Position numbers and translations under genes: made by a program | Assembly: GCA_020740775.1 (NCBI GenBank) | Contig: JAHEWK010000001.1 | Location: 3,038,001-3,102,000 of the forward strand | Direction of reading: 5' to 3' | Origin: Ilyonectria destructans | Lineage: Eukaryota > Ascomycota > Sordariomycetes > Hypocreales > Nectriaceae | DNA: 64,000 nucleotides | In this document: piece by piece, positions 1-11,142 of the stretch | How positions within the stretch are numbered: the first letter of the stretch is position 1 | Layout of the letters: every line of letters begins with the position of its first letter | The notes under the pieces: generated by a model | What the model was told of the DNA's origin: nothing | Databases searched by the model: none | What the model saw: the letters and a program-made list of their open reading frames with translations, nothing else

Positions 1-1248
1 ACTAATAGTCAATTTGCCGGGAATGCACCAAGCAGTCGGATGTGTCCAGTCTGTGTAGAAAATCGCCTGAAATTGGGTTGTAGCGGACTGTTTTTCATTG
101 GGTACAGGGTAAGAGGCTCGCCAATGCCTGTCTCTGGCACCACCACCACGCGATTTGTCCGCGACGGGGATTGCGCGGTTTCTTTCGTCCATCGCGGTCG
201 GCGTTTAAGCATAGCGAACAATATCACCAGCTAACATCTGCGACTTTGCAATGTTGCCTGCCCGGCGATTCTCACAATAACTCTGCCCTTGAGAGTGTAC
301 CACATTGAGATTACCAGCCAAACCAAGGAGTTTAAACGGCAAGGACGGCAATGACGGCAACTCGTCTCAAGAATACACCTCCACGAAGACAGAATAGATG
401 AGTCGAAGAGTGGATTCAGTGGAGAGGCAGGGCAAGCTCTCGCTGAATCAGCTCCGTCCAGATCCCCACGCCCCCGACCTCAATCATCTCCACAGTGGCT
501 TGCCTGCGTGTTGCACAGCCAGGCACACACTGTAGGCACGTTCCTGGCGCAGTAATAAGCAACCGGTGAGCTTGGTTGAACCCCAGAAATTCGAAAAATT
601 AAAAACCCAGGGAAAAAAGCAAGGCGTGTCTCGTGGAGGGACAGAGACAGAGTCACACCTGTCAAGAATTAGTCTTTGCTCCCGATGCATCTGTCAAAGC
701 TACCAGTTTAGACGTTGCCCTCGTGGACGGGAAAGAAGAAGCTGGACCGTCGGCGATAATTCTTCGCATTATATAAAGACTGGCAAGGACACCCTTCTGA
801 TCCTGCCTTTTCTTCCCAACAAGCATACTCCTTCCCTTCCCTTCCCTCACTTCCCTCACTTCCCTCACTTCCCTCACTTCCCTCACTTCCCTCACTTCCC
901 TCACTCTCCTCACTCTTTTCCCTCTCTTCCCTCTCTTCCCTTCCCGCACCCACTCACTCCACAAACGCACCGACAAAATAGTCGAGCACTCTATTACTCT
1001 TTCTCCGCTCCTCATTGGCTGCCCCCACCCAGCCTATCGTCACTGCACTGCACAGACTAGTCCCTGCCCCTCAGCCTCGAGCACCCAGGCCATCCGGGTT
1101 CTCATAAATCGCTTTTCTTGGCGCCCGTACCGATCTCAAGTCTGAACATCCCACTCGGGAGTCGGGAGAGGTCTAGGCCCATCCCCATCATCCATCCTTC
1201 TGTCCATCGCGATTTTTATTTATTCTGCCTCTGTTTGGAATTTTCCGA
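1..1248. other. Upstream region of the zinc-response factor gene
   Basis: No supportable gene. Open frames here are short and overlap in several frames. The last 400 bases are strongly pyrimidine-rich on the + strand, including a 9-bp tandem repeat, as is common in fungal promoters and leaders. I looked for the CAAGGT core of fungal zinc-responsive elements and saw none. Confidence 0.6.
842..904 (+). repeat. 9-bp tandem repeat TTCCCTCAC, seven copies
   Basis: Seven perfect copies of TTCCCTCAC stand back to back, inside a wider CT-rich tract running to about 945. It lies about 345 bp upstream of the zinc-response factor start codon, probably in the promoter or leader. Because the period is nine, every frame reads as a three-residue protein repeat, which explains the open frames across it. 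Confidence 0.9.
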
Positions 1249-2816
1249 ATGGATCAATCCATGTCATACGAAGGCCATCAGGGCATGGAAGGCATCGACC
1301 TGGATGATGGCATCAACGCTGGCGCCAACCTTCCCTTTGACGCGCACCACTTCCAGATGGAGCTGGATCCCATGGCTGCCCTCCAGAGCCTCAACTGGAA
1401 CCAGACTCAAATGCTGCCTCCGGCCGACTTCATCATGCCTTGGAACCCTCACACGCAGTGGCTGCAGCATCCATGGGGAGTCTCATTAGACCAACAGGCA
1501 GCCCCTAACACGGGCATGATTGCTCAGCCCTTCAACGGCGGCCCTGCCTACGACGACGGTGCCTCCATGGCCTGCAGCTCTCAGTGCGGCGTTAACTGTG
1601 CAGACCAGTGTGAGGAGACGGCCGATGTCGATTGTTGCTTCGACGCTTCATGCGTCGATGCGTCCTGCGGTGGTCTCGAGATGAACCATTCTGCTTGCTG
1701 CTTTGATGAGGCTTGCGGGATGCCGGAGCCATGCCTCGACGACGAGTGCACCGAAGCAGGCCACACATGCACAGACGCGAACTGCATGGTGCCGCCCACA
1801 GTATACACGACACCAGCATCGGCTTCGATTCCAACACCACCAACAATAGAATCTGACCCCATGATCAACCCTGTCACGAGCCCTGTTGACGCCGACATGG
1901 ACTCTATGATGGAATGGCACCCGAAACGCTTCAAGGGCCCGACTACTGGCTTGAATGGCCCGACTCCTGGCTTGAATAACCCGACTCCTGATTTGAATGG
2001 CACAACTCCTGGCTTGAATAACCCGACTCCTGGCTTGAATGTCCCGACTCCTGGCTTGAATGTCCCGACTCCTGCACTGAAGGTCCCGATTCCTGCATTG
2101 AATGGCCAGCCGCAGTCTATCAGTGCGGACGACCAGTTCTCGTGTCGATGGGTTGTCGCGAACGGAGACCTCTGCAGCTTCAAGTTCGAAAACCACAAGG
2201 ACCTGCAGTCTCACTGCAAGGAAGCGCACCTCAAGGACCTGGAGAAGGCGAGTGGTGGGTTCAACTGCTCGTGGTACGCTTGTACCAGACGGACTCCGTT
2301 CTCGCAGAAGAGCAAGCTAGAGAGGCACATGCAAACACACACAGGATGTAAGTTGACACTTGACACTTCCAACCCCGACGTACCAGGCCTTGTCCTAACG
2401 ATAGCAGTCAAACCCGTCGCGTGCAATATTTGCGGAATTCTTCTTTCAGCGAAGCAGTCCCTCGAGCAGCATATGCGAACTCATTCCGGAGAGAAGCCCT
2501 GGAAATGCAAACACCCAGGCTGCACTCAGTCTTTCAAGCAACAGAGTGCCCTCAGTAAGTCCACACTTCCTTCACCTGCTGTCAGTCCCCGCTAACCCGG
2601 CCCTTAGCTATGCACACCCGCACACACACGGGAGAGAAGCCTCTGATGTGTGAAATCTGCGGCAAGAGGTTTGGTGAATCATCCAACTTGTCTAAGCATC
2701 GTCGAACCCACAACGTGAAGGGCGGCCACGTCTGCGACGTCTGTGGCAAGGACTTCCACCGCTTGGACCAGCTTCGCCGCCACATGAAGACCAAGCATGA
2801 GCAATTAGAAGTATAG
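1249..2816 (+). CDS. zafA: C2H2 zinc-finger transcription factor, zinc-response regulator (Zap1/ZafA type)
   Basis: Likely zinc-homeostasis activator. Exons 1249-2347, 2408-2554 and 2608-2816 give 484 residues. Residues about 108-179 hold 15 cysteines, resembling the metal-sensing Cys-rich region of Zap1/ZafA proteins. Residues about 230-285 are eight heptads of the form xPTPGLN. From about residue 299 to the end are six C2H2 fingers: the first two are irregular (CRW..., CSWYAC) and the last four are joined by TGxKP-type linkers, with [14 protein letters not shown] and [11 protein letters not shown] near the C terminus. Both introns have good GTAAGT donors; the first, 60 bp, has no stop in frame, and splicing it restores the linker HTGFKPVAC. 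ATG 1249 is the first in frame. The family call rests on finger order plus the Cys-rich region; another C2H2 regulator is possible. Confidence 0.78.
1936..2103 (+). repeat. 21-bp coding minisatellite, eight units
   Basis: Eight diverging copies of a 21-bp unit encode heptads: [49 protein letters not shown] and VPIPALN. It lies between the Cys-rich region and the zinc fingers of the zinc-response factor and keeps the frame. Confidence 0.95.
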
Positions 2817-4114
2817 ACACAAGAATATCCCCGAGGACATCGTTTCCTGGGGTGAGACGGCCTGGTGTTTCGGCGCAGTGGTTCTTTCTGAATGGTCTTG
2901 TTTTTGAGATATTGTTTTCGTGTGGCATTGGTCGACAAGGGGAAAAGTCGAAATCAGCATGTCACCTAGGTAGTGATAGACATTAATGATAAAGGCTCTT
3001 AATGTTAACTTCTTCAATAATGAGGATAGCTGTTCGCGCATATACCAACCTATACCCATTTGCAGGCACAAGATATGTCCTAAACTCGACCATTAATTAT
3101 GTTATCGTAGATGAAATAGAAAATGAACAAATAACTCATAAACCGAATCTCCCGTTTATCAATGAGCCTTGTCATTTAAATTTAATTCAATTCATTGGAA
3201 TGGTAAGTGCGTGGATTGCGCGACTTCATCGTGATGAGCTAGGCCTGAGTGGCCAATTGGTCTCATATGAGCAGTGAAAAGGATTGTTAATGGCATCAGG
3301 GAAACAAATAAAGAAGACAAAAGAGGAAGGCAGAAGATATCAAGGCGAACTTTTAGGGCTCTGGTCGCTTTGCTGCCTTTGTTGGGGATGGTTAGCTGTT
3401 TAGGCCCGTGATGGGTGGTCCGATTCGGGTCTTGCCGTTCCGAAGAGTGAGTGGTGGTCGATAGTAGGGATGGCGACGACCTCGGATTGGGCGACAGATG
3501 ACGTTACCACGAACGCGGCCAAGGTGTCATCAATTATCACTCCCTTCATGCTGAGGCTGGCAAGTGTAGTGGGAGTGAAAAATCCCTCTTGCGGAAAGGT
3601 CGTTGATGTTGTTTAAAGTGCAACTAGTCGTCGGTTCGGCTCGGAGACAACGCATTCCCGCAAACGGAGCGAGTATCCATCCTGGCCACATCTACGCCGC
3701 AGCTGCATCATTACGGTTCCATCACTTTCACCATTGGCCCATCACTTCTTTCACAGCTCTCTTGGGAAGGTAGAATACGCATGCGTCGGCATTCTTGATC
3801 ATGACCTCATTTTTTTTAGGCTGCCTGACCGGGCAGCCCATTGTGGACATCCCGTCCCAGAACGAGGCCCAAACCGGGAAATAAGTACAAGTCAGACCGA
3901 GATTCCCTGAGCCATGCGATGCAAGTTCGAAGCCTTTTGTTCAAAGAAAAAGCACGCCACGCCCTCCATACCCCGTTTCCCTTCTACCCAGATGTCCGTC
4001 AACCCTTCAAGTAATTTAAGCCTGCGATTGATCGTTAGCAAACTATGTCTAATATAACAAATCATCATGTCCGCAGCGGATGACAGATTGCCTCTGCCAC
4101 CATGACTACGACAT
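2817..4114. other. Convergent intergenic region, zinc-response factor / L35
   Basis: About 1.3 kb between two converging stop codons. The 2980-3190 part is AT-rich. No frame shows a recognisable protein and no tRNA or snoRNA is visible. It presumably holds both 3' untranslated regions. Confidence 0.55.
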
Positions 4115-4797
4115 TTAGTCCTCTCGTACCTTGATGGCGAACTTGCGCTGGGGGAAGTGAACGGTGCGCTTCTTGGCCTTCTGCAACACACGGGCCTTGT
4201 CTTCGGGGGATAATCGGCGGCGGATGGCGCGGGTCTGCTTGGGTCGGAGGTCGAGAGGAGCGTACTTCTTGTTCTTGTAGAACAGGCGGAGCTGAGCCCT
4301 TTGCTTGGCGTTGATGATGGTGAGGACGCGAGCGATGGACTTGCGGAGGTCGTGGCTGGAGATCCACCGGATTAGCACAAGTGGCCTTCCAAAGAAAAAA
4401 AGTACAGGCCCAAAGTTTGGCTTTGGGGGAGGGATTCGACTCACATCTTGTTCAGCTTGCTGCCGGAAGAAGCGACCTTCTGGATGCGAAGCTGGCCGAG
4501 CTCGGTCTTGAGCTCGCCGAGTTGCTTCGTCAACTCATCCTTGTTCTTGCCCCAGAGCGCAACCGCCTTGACCTTGCCCGACGACTATAACCTGTCAGCA
4601 TCCCATTCCTCTGAATTCTTGTGCGTGGTGTTGTCGCTTCACGGTGGAAGACTCGATAGGGGGAATCGATCGTGTGAGTGACTGTGCGTGTGCGTGGTCG
4701 TTGTCGAGCAATTCGATTGGGGTGTGAAAGCGGATGGGAACGACGACACGGTGCTGACGTCCATGTGAAAGGGGGCAAGAAGGTGTGTACTCACCAT
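4115..4797 (-). CDS. rpl35: 60S ribosomal protein L35 (uL29)
   Basis: Large-subunit protein near the polypeptide exit tunnel. Exons, read on the minus strand, are 4797-4795, 4584-4445 and 4355-4115, giving 127 residues. The protein begins MSSGKVKAVALWGKNKDEL and contains HDLRKSIARVLTIINAKQR and KNKKYAPLDLRPKQTRAIRRRL, which are diagnostic. The first coding exon is only the start codon ATG, followed directly by a 210-bp intron. The second intron is 89 bp. Length matches fungal L35 (about 125). The gene diverges from gos1 across a 425-bp shared promoter. No C/D-box snoRNA was found in either intron. Confidence 0.96.
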
Positions 4798-5222
4798 CTT
4801 GATTATCTTCGAAGTGGTTGGCGAAGTGAGTCGACGAGTGTGTTGAAAAATATCAGCCTCAACCGTAACCGTCCGTGTCGCGATAGATCGTAGGCGTAGA
4901 ATTTAGAGAAGTTTGGCGAGAGGGTGAAAAATTGCCCTAGGGCTTGAGGAGCGTGTGCGAAATAGTGGAGAATATGAGTGGTTTCACAATTTTTCATTGG
5001 ACAGTGGGCTTTGGCAGTCTGAGAGGGGTCCTCTAACCACGTGATGTACCTCGTGACGTTGATTTCGCGCTAGTGAAGGCGGTGAGCTGTTCTGCCGATT
5101 CCGGGATGGTCCAGGTGTCGGTCGTCGTCGTCAGGGAGTCGGTTGTCGACAGGGTGTTGTACTGAGCCTCGTTGAAGCCATCCCATCATCATTTGTCACT
5201 GAAATCTTTACTTTTCGCAATA
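4798..5222. promoter_or_regulatory. Shared divergent promoter, rpl35 / gos1
   Basis: 425 bp separate the two start codons. At 4922-4932 is GGGTGAAAAAT, whose TGAAAAAT part resembles the RRPE element of ribosome-biogenesis promoters. At 4934-4943 is the palindrome GCCCTAGGGC, carrying a CCCTA core on both strands. These sit 125-146 bp upstream of the L35 start codon. Function is inferred from motif likeness only. Confidence 0.45.
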
Positions 5223-6020
5223 ATGGCTGCGCCGTCAGGGAATGCTGGTTGGGCTCACCTGCGGCAGCAGGCCCGAACATTAGAGACTCAGGTCCGTCGC
5301 GAGTGGTATCATGCGTCATGAGGAGCTAGCTGACGTCGTTGCAGACTGAGAACCTATTCCACACATACTCGCAGTTCTCCACAGCTACCAACATCCCGGC
5401 GAAGCCTACGGATGAAGAGCGCGAAACAGAACAGAAGCTGGAGGAGCTTCTGGAAAAGGTACGCTTTTGCGCCCTTACGTCCCGGTTCGTCCGGCGATAC
5501 TAACCCATACTCGCAGCGCGATGCCAGCATCACCCAGCTCTCCCGCCTCCTCGACTCCGAAGCCGCCCTCACATCATCCGCCCTCAAGCAGAACAACCTC
5601 TCCCTCCTCCGCGAGAAGTTGACCAACCACAAGCGTGACCTGACACGACTGCGGTCGACCCTCCAACAAGCCCGCGACCGCGCGAACCTCCTTACCAATG
5701 TCCGCTCCGATATCAACGAATACCGGACCAACAACCCCGAAGCCGCAGAGGCCGACTATATGCTCGAGGAGCGCAACCGTGTAGACAACAGCAACAACAT
5801 GGCGGATAGTGTGCTTAGCCAGGCCTATGCCGTCAATGACAGCTTCAACCTGCAGCGCGAGACCTTGGCGAGTATCAACCGCCGGATCAACCAAGCCGCA
5901 GCCCAAGTGCCGGGGCTGAACTCGTTGATTGGAAGGATATCGGCCAAGAAGAGGAGAGACGGCATCATCATGGGAGGCTTTGTTGCATTTTGCTTCATTG
6001 TCTTCTGGTTGATGATGTAA
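5223..6020 (+). CDS. gos1: Golgi Qb-SNARE Gos1 (GS28 family)
   Basis: SNARE of vesicle fusion within the Golgi and from endosomes to Golgi, partnering Sed5, Ykt6 and Sft1 in yeast. Exons 5223-5291, 5345-5458 and 5517-6020 give 228 residues, the usual size. The N-terminal half is helical and charged. The SNARE motif lies in about the last 85 residues (NLQRETLASINRRINQ, then VPGLNSLIGRISAKKRRDG). A C-terminal anchor, IIMGGFVAFCFIVFWLMM, ends the protein. The introns are 53 and 58 bp with CTGAC and CTAAC branch sites. It converges on atp10 with only 127 bp between stop codons, so the transcripts may overlap. Confidence 0.95.
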
Positions 6021-6147
6021 AACACAAGGAGACGGGAATTTGCATATCGCATAGGCGTTCAGGGGTATCAGCGTGCATTTGTTGTACAGTATGGTGGGGA
6101 CATGGGATATCTAAGTTACAGTATCCTCTCTTGATAGAGAGTGTGAA

Positions 6148-7250
6148 TTACAATGCCTTTGGGACCTCGAGATGTTGTTTTCCTGGGTGCTGCTCCCGCG
6201 CTGTCGCAGGCAGCGTGGTCTCCCTGTTGATCTCATCAACGAGCCGTCCAAGGCCCTTTGCTAGGCCCTCCCGCTCATCAGGCTCACTCGGTCCGCTCCC
6301 TGCCCATCGCACTCGGCAATATTGGTCAACCAGGAAGACGTAGCCGACCTTGCTGTTTAGCAGACCGATCGACTCGCGGATATCGTCTGTGATGCCGCGG
6401 CGCACTAGGAAATACTTGTCCCAGTCCCTTTCGGGAAACTGCTTGCGGAGCGAGCTCATGAAAAAACGCACGAGCCATGCCTTGCCTGCATTGTCCTCGT
6501 AGTTGAGATTGACGAGCTGCGCAAGGTCACCGTGCTGGGCCAGGACCTGGTGCAGCGCCGGGTTTTCCTCCTTGGAGGTAAAGGTGGCTGCTTGCTGCTC
6601 GGCCCATCGGCTGTTGAAGAAGGCGATGACGCTCGCCTTGCCCGTCAGGAGCGGGGTTGTATCGCGCGGGTTTCGGTCTGTCTTGAGGAGGGTCTCGCCG
6701 TAGAAGTTTGGGAAGAAGAGCGAGAGCTCCGCCTTGAAGAGTCGTGGTGGGGCAATGAAGGATTTGCCCTTGTGGTGTTGCAGGTTGCCCCAATCTCGGA
6801 AATACGGTCTCGATATTTTGGCCGTCCTGTTTTAATAAAGTATCAACATGTGTTTACTTTATTTCATCGTTTCAGACGTGGTGCTTACAGTTCTTTTCGC
6901 CTTTGCAAGTGCTTGTCGTAGTTGACGAAGTCTTCGCGGCGCTCCCGCAACGTTCGGCTGTCAATGCCAGAATTTTCGCCTGCCTTTGGCGGGAGCGGCA
7001 TGCCAATTGGCCTCGGCAGAGGCTTCGGGGTGAACTTGCCCTCGAATCGCTTGCCGTAGCTTCGGGGAGCTTCAATCGGGGCGCCGGTGAGGTTGGCCTG
7101 GGGGTCCATGGAGGAGCCGGACGCGGGCTTTTCGGCCCTCGCCCCGCGGATGGCGGACGAGGTGAAGGAGCGGCGGGCCTCGCAGAAGAGGCATGTCAGC
7201 GGCCGTCGCGAAAGGCCGGAGAGGGCCAGCTCGAGTCGTCGTGACGCCAT
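6148..7250 (-). CDS. atp10: Mitochondrial ATP synthase assembly factor Atp10
   Basis: Inner-membrane chaperone that helps assemble subunit 6 into the Fo sector of ATP synthase. Exons 7250-6889 and 6826-6148 (minus strand) give 346 residues. The N terminus, MASRRLELALSGLSRRPLT followed by RRSFTSSAIRGARA, looks like a mitochondrial targeting sequence. The conserved core runs from YFRDWGNLQ through WAEQQA, NYEDNAGKAWLVRFFM, KYFLVRRGITDDIRESIGLLNSKVGY and VDQYCRVRWAGSG. The 62-bp intron joins ...RRKEL to TAKISRPYFRDW. The gene diverges from another mitochondrial gene, the keto-acid dehydrogenase E2. Confidence 0.93.
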
Positions 7251-7580
7251 GGTGGGCTTGATCGCGTCGCGGGTGCTGCGCTGCTGGTCGGGAGTTTGGA
7301 AATTTCACGGGCCAGGGCCCACGCTTCTCCGGTCGGAGCCCAGAAACGCCGCCGATCCAAGGGCACGGAGCAATCGGTCGCGTGTGGGGACGCGGCCCAA
7401 TTCGGGTTTAGCGTGCCGTCATCCCCAGACTCGGCTATCCACGGGGAGCTTCACGGCCAAAGTCACAATGCCGACTGAACCCCTTCGGCTTTACCATATC
7501 CAGGGTTCCTCTTCTTCCTCGAGCCGGCTCAAGATGGCTGTGCTTGTTTCTTCTCCTCTCAGCTTCAATTGCCTGCCATC
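7251..7580. promoter_or_regulatory. Shared divergent promoter of two mitochondrial genes
   Basis: 330 bp separate the start codons of atp10 and the branched-chain E2 gene. It is GC-rich with no strong named motif. ATGs upstream of the E2 start at 7468 and 7534 are out of frame with it. Confidence 0.5.
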
Positions 7581-9104
7581 ATGTTTCTCCAGCGTGGATC
7601 TCGAGTGCTTCGAAAACAATGGCAAACTGCCAAGGGCATGCGCCAGACGGCCATGACATCACGGCCCGCCGTCATCTCTCCCAGATGGTTCAGCGAGTCG
7701 AGAAGATTAATGGTGATTAAGCCGGTATTACTAGCCGACATTGGCGAGGGTAAGTGAATCCTTATGACTACCTCCCGAAAACAACTTTGCAAAGACAGAG
7801 GACTAACTAGCCCAGGCATTGTCGAGTGCGAGGTCATCCAATGGTTCGTGGAACCCGGCGCCCGCGTCGAGGAGTTCTCCCCGCTGTGCGAAGTCCAGAG
7901 CGACAAAGCTTCCGTGGAGATCACCAGTCGCTTCTCGGGTGTGGTCAAGAAGCTCTACTACGAGGCCGGCGAAATGGCCAAGGTGGGGAAGGCATTTGTG
8001 GACATTGACATCGAAGGCGATGCCAAAGTCGAGAATATCGAACCTTCGCCCCCCAAGCAACCTGAGAAGGTAGCTATCTCTCCAGCGCCTGTTGTTGCGT
8101 CGGAGTCAATCACCGAACAAGAGGCCGATAAGAATTCTGGTGGGGTGGCGCCTACGACTCCGCGCAAGGAAAAGGGCAAGTGCGCAAGCCTTGCTACGCC
8201 GGCTGTCCGGCATCTCTCTAAGGAACTCAAGATCGACATCATGGACATCGATGGGACGGGCAAGGATGGCAGAGTTCTGAAAGAAGACATCTACAAGTTT
8301 GTCAAGGCCAGAGATGCCCAACCAGTATCCCCGTCCCTGGCATCGACCTTCCCCCAGGATCCGTCCATCCAGACGGAAACGGTGGTGCCGCTGTCCAACA
8401 CACAACTGCAAATGTTCAAGACCATGACGCGGTCTCTGACAATTCCCCATTTCCTCTATGCCGACGAAGTTGACTTCTCGAATCTCGTGGAGCTACGTAC
8501 GCGCATCAACCGCGTGCTCTCCAAAAGCTCAATGGCGGACGGCCAGCTCTCCAAGCTGTCGTACCTACCGTTCATAATCAAGGCTGTTTCGCTGGCGATA
8601 TACCAATACCCCATACTTAATGCAAGGGTAGATGTGGACACTAAGACCAATAAGCCATGCTTGGTGCACCGTCCCCAGCACAACGTCGGGATCGCCATGG
8701 ACACACCCCAGGGCTTGATGGTACCTGTTATCAAGAACGTTGGAGCTCTCAACATCGTGTCGATCGCGGCAGAGCTGGCCCGGCTGCAAGGCCTCGCTGC
8801 ACAGGGGAAACTGTCACCGGCAGACTTTACGGGTGGCACTATCACTGTGACCAACATTGGCAGTATCGGCGGTACATACGTCAGCCCCGTCATTGTCGAG
8901 CGTGAGGTGGCTATCTTGGGTATCGGGCGTATGCGTACCGTGCCAGCATTTGACGAGGCCGACCAAGTCATCAAGAAACAGGTGTGCAACTTCAGCTGGA
9001 GTGCTGATCACCGAGTCATTGATGGGGCAACCATGGCGCGGGCCGCAGAGTTCATCCGAACAGTAGTAGAGGAGCCAGATGTTATGGTGATGCAGCTAAG
9101 ATAG
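7581..9104 (+). CDS. dbt: Lipoamide acyltransferase, E2 of branched-chain 2-oxoacid dehydrogenase
   Basis: Transfers branched acyl groups from E1 to CoA in mitochondrial breakdown of Leu, Ile and Val. Exons 7581-7749 and 7816-9104 give 485 residues. A basic presequence (MFLQRGSRVLRKQWQTAKG) precedes the lipoyl domain, which starts at LADIGEGIVECEVIQWF. The lipoylated lysine is about K87, in SDKASVEI. The E1/E3-binding domain follows at about residues 145-185 (ATPAVRHLSKEL, GTGKDGRVLKEDI). The catalytic domain fills the C-terminal half, with the active-site motif DHRVIDGA near residue 455. The 66-bp intron lies inside the GEG-IVEC lipoyl sequence. A single lipoyl domain and the presence of an IVECEVIQW segment favour branched-chain E2 over pyruvate or oxoglutarate E2. 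Confidence 0.92.
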
Positions 9105-11142
9105 ACTTGTTTTGTGATTACATTAAGACCCAATAAACTTATCGAGAGTAGACAATTCACTACGTCTGTCCGTCTTCCTTTTCCATGAGCCGGGAAGTCC
9201 ACCTTGGAACTGTGAAGACTTAATTTGTTCATAAGTTAGCGCCGAGATGGCAAGCAGACATAGATGCTTTAGCGGGTAGCAGCCTCTGGCGGCAACTCTA
9301 CGATGAAGATTCCTCTTGGTGGGTGTCTGTATGGTGTCAGCTGAGGGATCGTAGAAATTTTGTTTACACGTAATGTTGCAGAAGTTGAGCCTTCTACGCC
9401 TAGTTCTCCTTTTTCTCTTCGGGCATAAAATTGGGGTTTAGATATTTACCTGCAGCGGAGGGAGGGCTTGAGTGGGTTCATTTTAGACGATTGAAGCCAG
9501 GAGAAAATGGTGGATGTTTAATTCAATCGAATAAAGTTATAAAGGAAACCATCAAATATTCGCTTCAAATGCCTTAAGCAAAAACATAGATTTAAAACTT
9601 TTTACAAAATTCAAAACATTTAATTGACAGCTTCCTCGATTTAATTCGTTGTTGACGACTAGGATAGGGTAGGCGGCACTGCGAATGAGCTAACCCTTCT
9701 TTTGCTCACATCACTTTGCCAATGGAGACGGGAATACGAAACGATTATATCTCCCATGGTTTTTTCTGTAAGTTTTTAAAAAAAAAATTGTCCCTAAATA
9801 GAAACCTCACCAAGGGTTTATGTTCAGCCGTCTGTAGCTGCCTCTGGCTGCTGGGATGTATCCTCTTCATGCAGAGGGGTGGCAGATTTGGAGAGAACCC
9901 GTCGTAATTATTCACCGCATGGTTCTGGGCCCGACTGAGCCGTACGCTTGGACCTGGATTCTCATCCCCCGACAGCTCCGGGCTGCTGCTAACGACTCTC
10001 TGTCGAGGTTAGGGCAGATGACCTGGCTGCCTGAAAATTGCATGAAGTCTAGCTAGAGCAACATGATATGCAAAGATGAGAATGGTGTCAGCAACCGAGA
10101 CAGCTGAGGTATCTCGTGACCACATCGTGCAGCTGGCTTGCTGTACGTCGCCGTGTACGTCACCGACTATTGTTCGTGTAGCATGCCGACACCCTCTACA
10201 ATTTCCCAAAGTCGCTTCTACTCGAGTGATGCGGTTGAAAATTGCCTATTTCGTCCGCATACATATCTCTCTCGTCCAAGCCTCCCCCAGCTTCGGCTGC
10301 CACACCGGCTTCATGCAATGTCCAAGGAATGAGGGGTAGATGGATCAAGCGGTGCCTGCAACGATAGGTAATTGCGCTATGAGGAGTGGCCCATGTGAGG
10401 GTTGCCGGCGGGGAGCATGTACGTAGGTGGGACACCCGAGCTGTGTTCTGGCAAGCTTCCATTTGCTCGCAGTTGAGACTGTCTGGCCGGGTAACATGCA
10501 ACATGCAACATGTAGTACACAACACGCAACACGCAATCTGGAACAGGGAATATGCAGCTTGTTAATGATGACAGATGGCAGATGACTGATTATGGGCGCG
10601 GACCGATGAAGCGTCGGTGGGTTACACAACCCCCAAGGCAAGGCCCTGCCCGGACGTAACTATTCGCATCCGCCCCTCCCGTCTGTCCTCCCTTGCATTC
10701 TTTTGCAACCCATGTAGGTTGATCACCCCCTTTCAACCTCCCCCCCGCACCCCGCGCGTTGCCGCTGCAGAGCGCAGTCTGTATGTACATTTGGTGTGAC
10801 GGCTCTAATTTAGTTAACTTGCGGGGGCGGCTTCCAGCCTAGCCCCATGGTCTCGGCTTAGGCTGGGTCGGAGAGTTCTCCGAGGAGCGGCCTAGTGGCC
10901 AGCCGAGTAATTTGCTTCCACGCAACGCAAGAATCCAGTTGAAAATACAAAAAAACTCCATGGTAAAATCCAATCGGGACCAGTAATGATGGTCGACTCG
11001 AAACGCTGTGACTCCAGGCTAAACCAATTTTTTGCGAATACCGTTCACTTTCGGATGACGAAAGTGTATGCTCGTGTGACCAATGCTTGTTGTTGTAGGT
11101 GCATGCGGGTGTGTAAGAGTGACTTGTGCGAGTACATGCAGC
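9105..11142. other. Convergent intergenic region, dbt / gluconokinase
   Basis: About 2 kb without a supportable gene. 9500-9660 is an AT-rich pocket. 10494-10536 holds short heptamer repeats (ACATGCA, then AACACGC twice). No RNA gene was recognised. Confidence 0.5.
10494..10536. repeat. Short heptamer repeats
   Basis: Two tandem copies of ACATGCA are followed, after a short spacer, by two copies of AACACGC. Simple sequence with no seen function. Confidence 0.6.

Noticed and set aside
566..1060. 164-codon frame with an HFPHFP repeat
   Set aside because: The repeat is a by-product of the 9-bp tandem repeat; the frame lies in the leader or promoter of the zinc-response factor.
5130..5192. C/D-box-like pair on the minus strand upstream of gos1 (ATGATGA, then CTGA about 60 nt later)
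   Set aside because: No closing stem and no rRNA complement that I recognise. The same applies to isolated RTGATGA words at 3231, 10565, 12667, 45201, 47959, 49274 and 50321, which lack a D box at the right distance or a closing stem.
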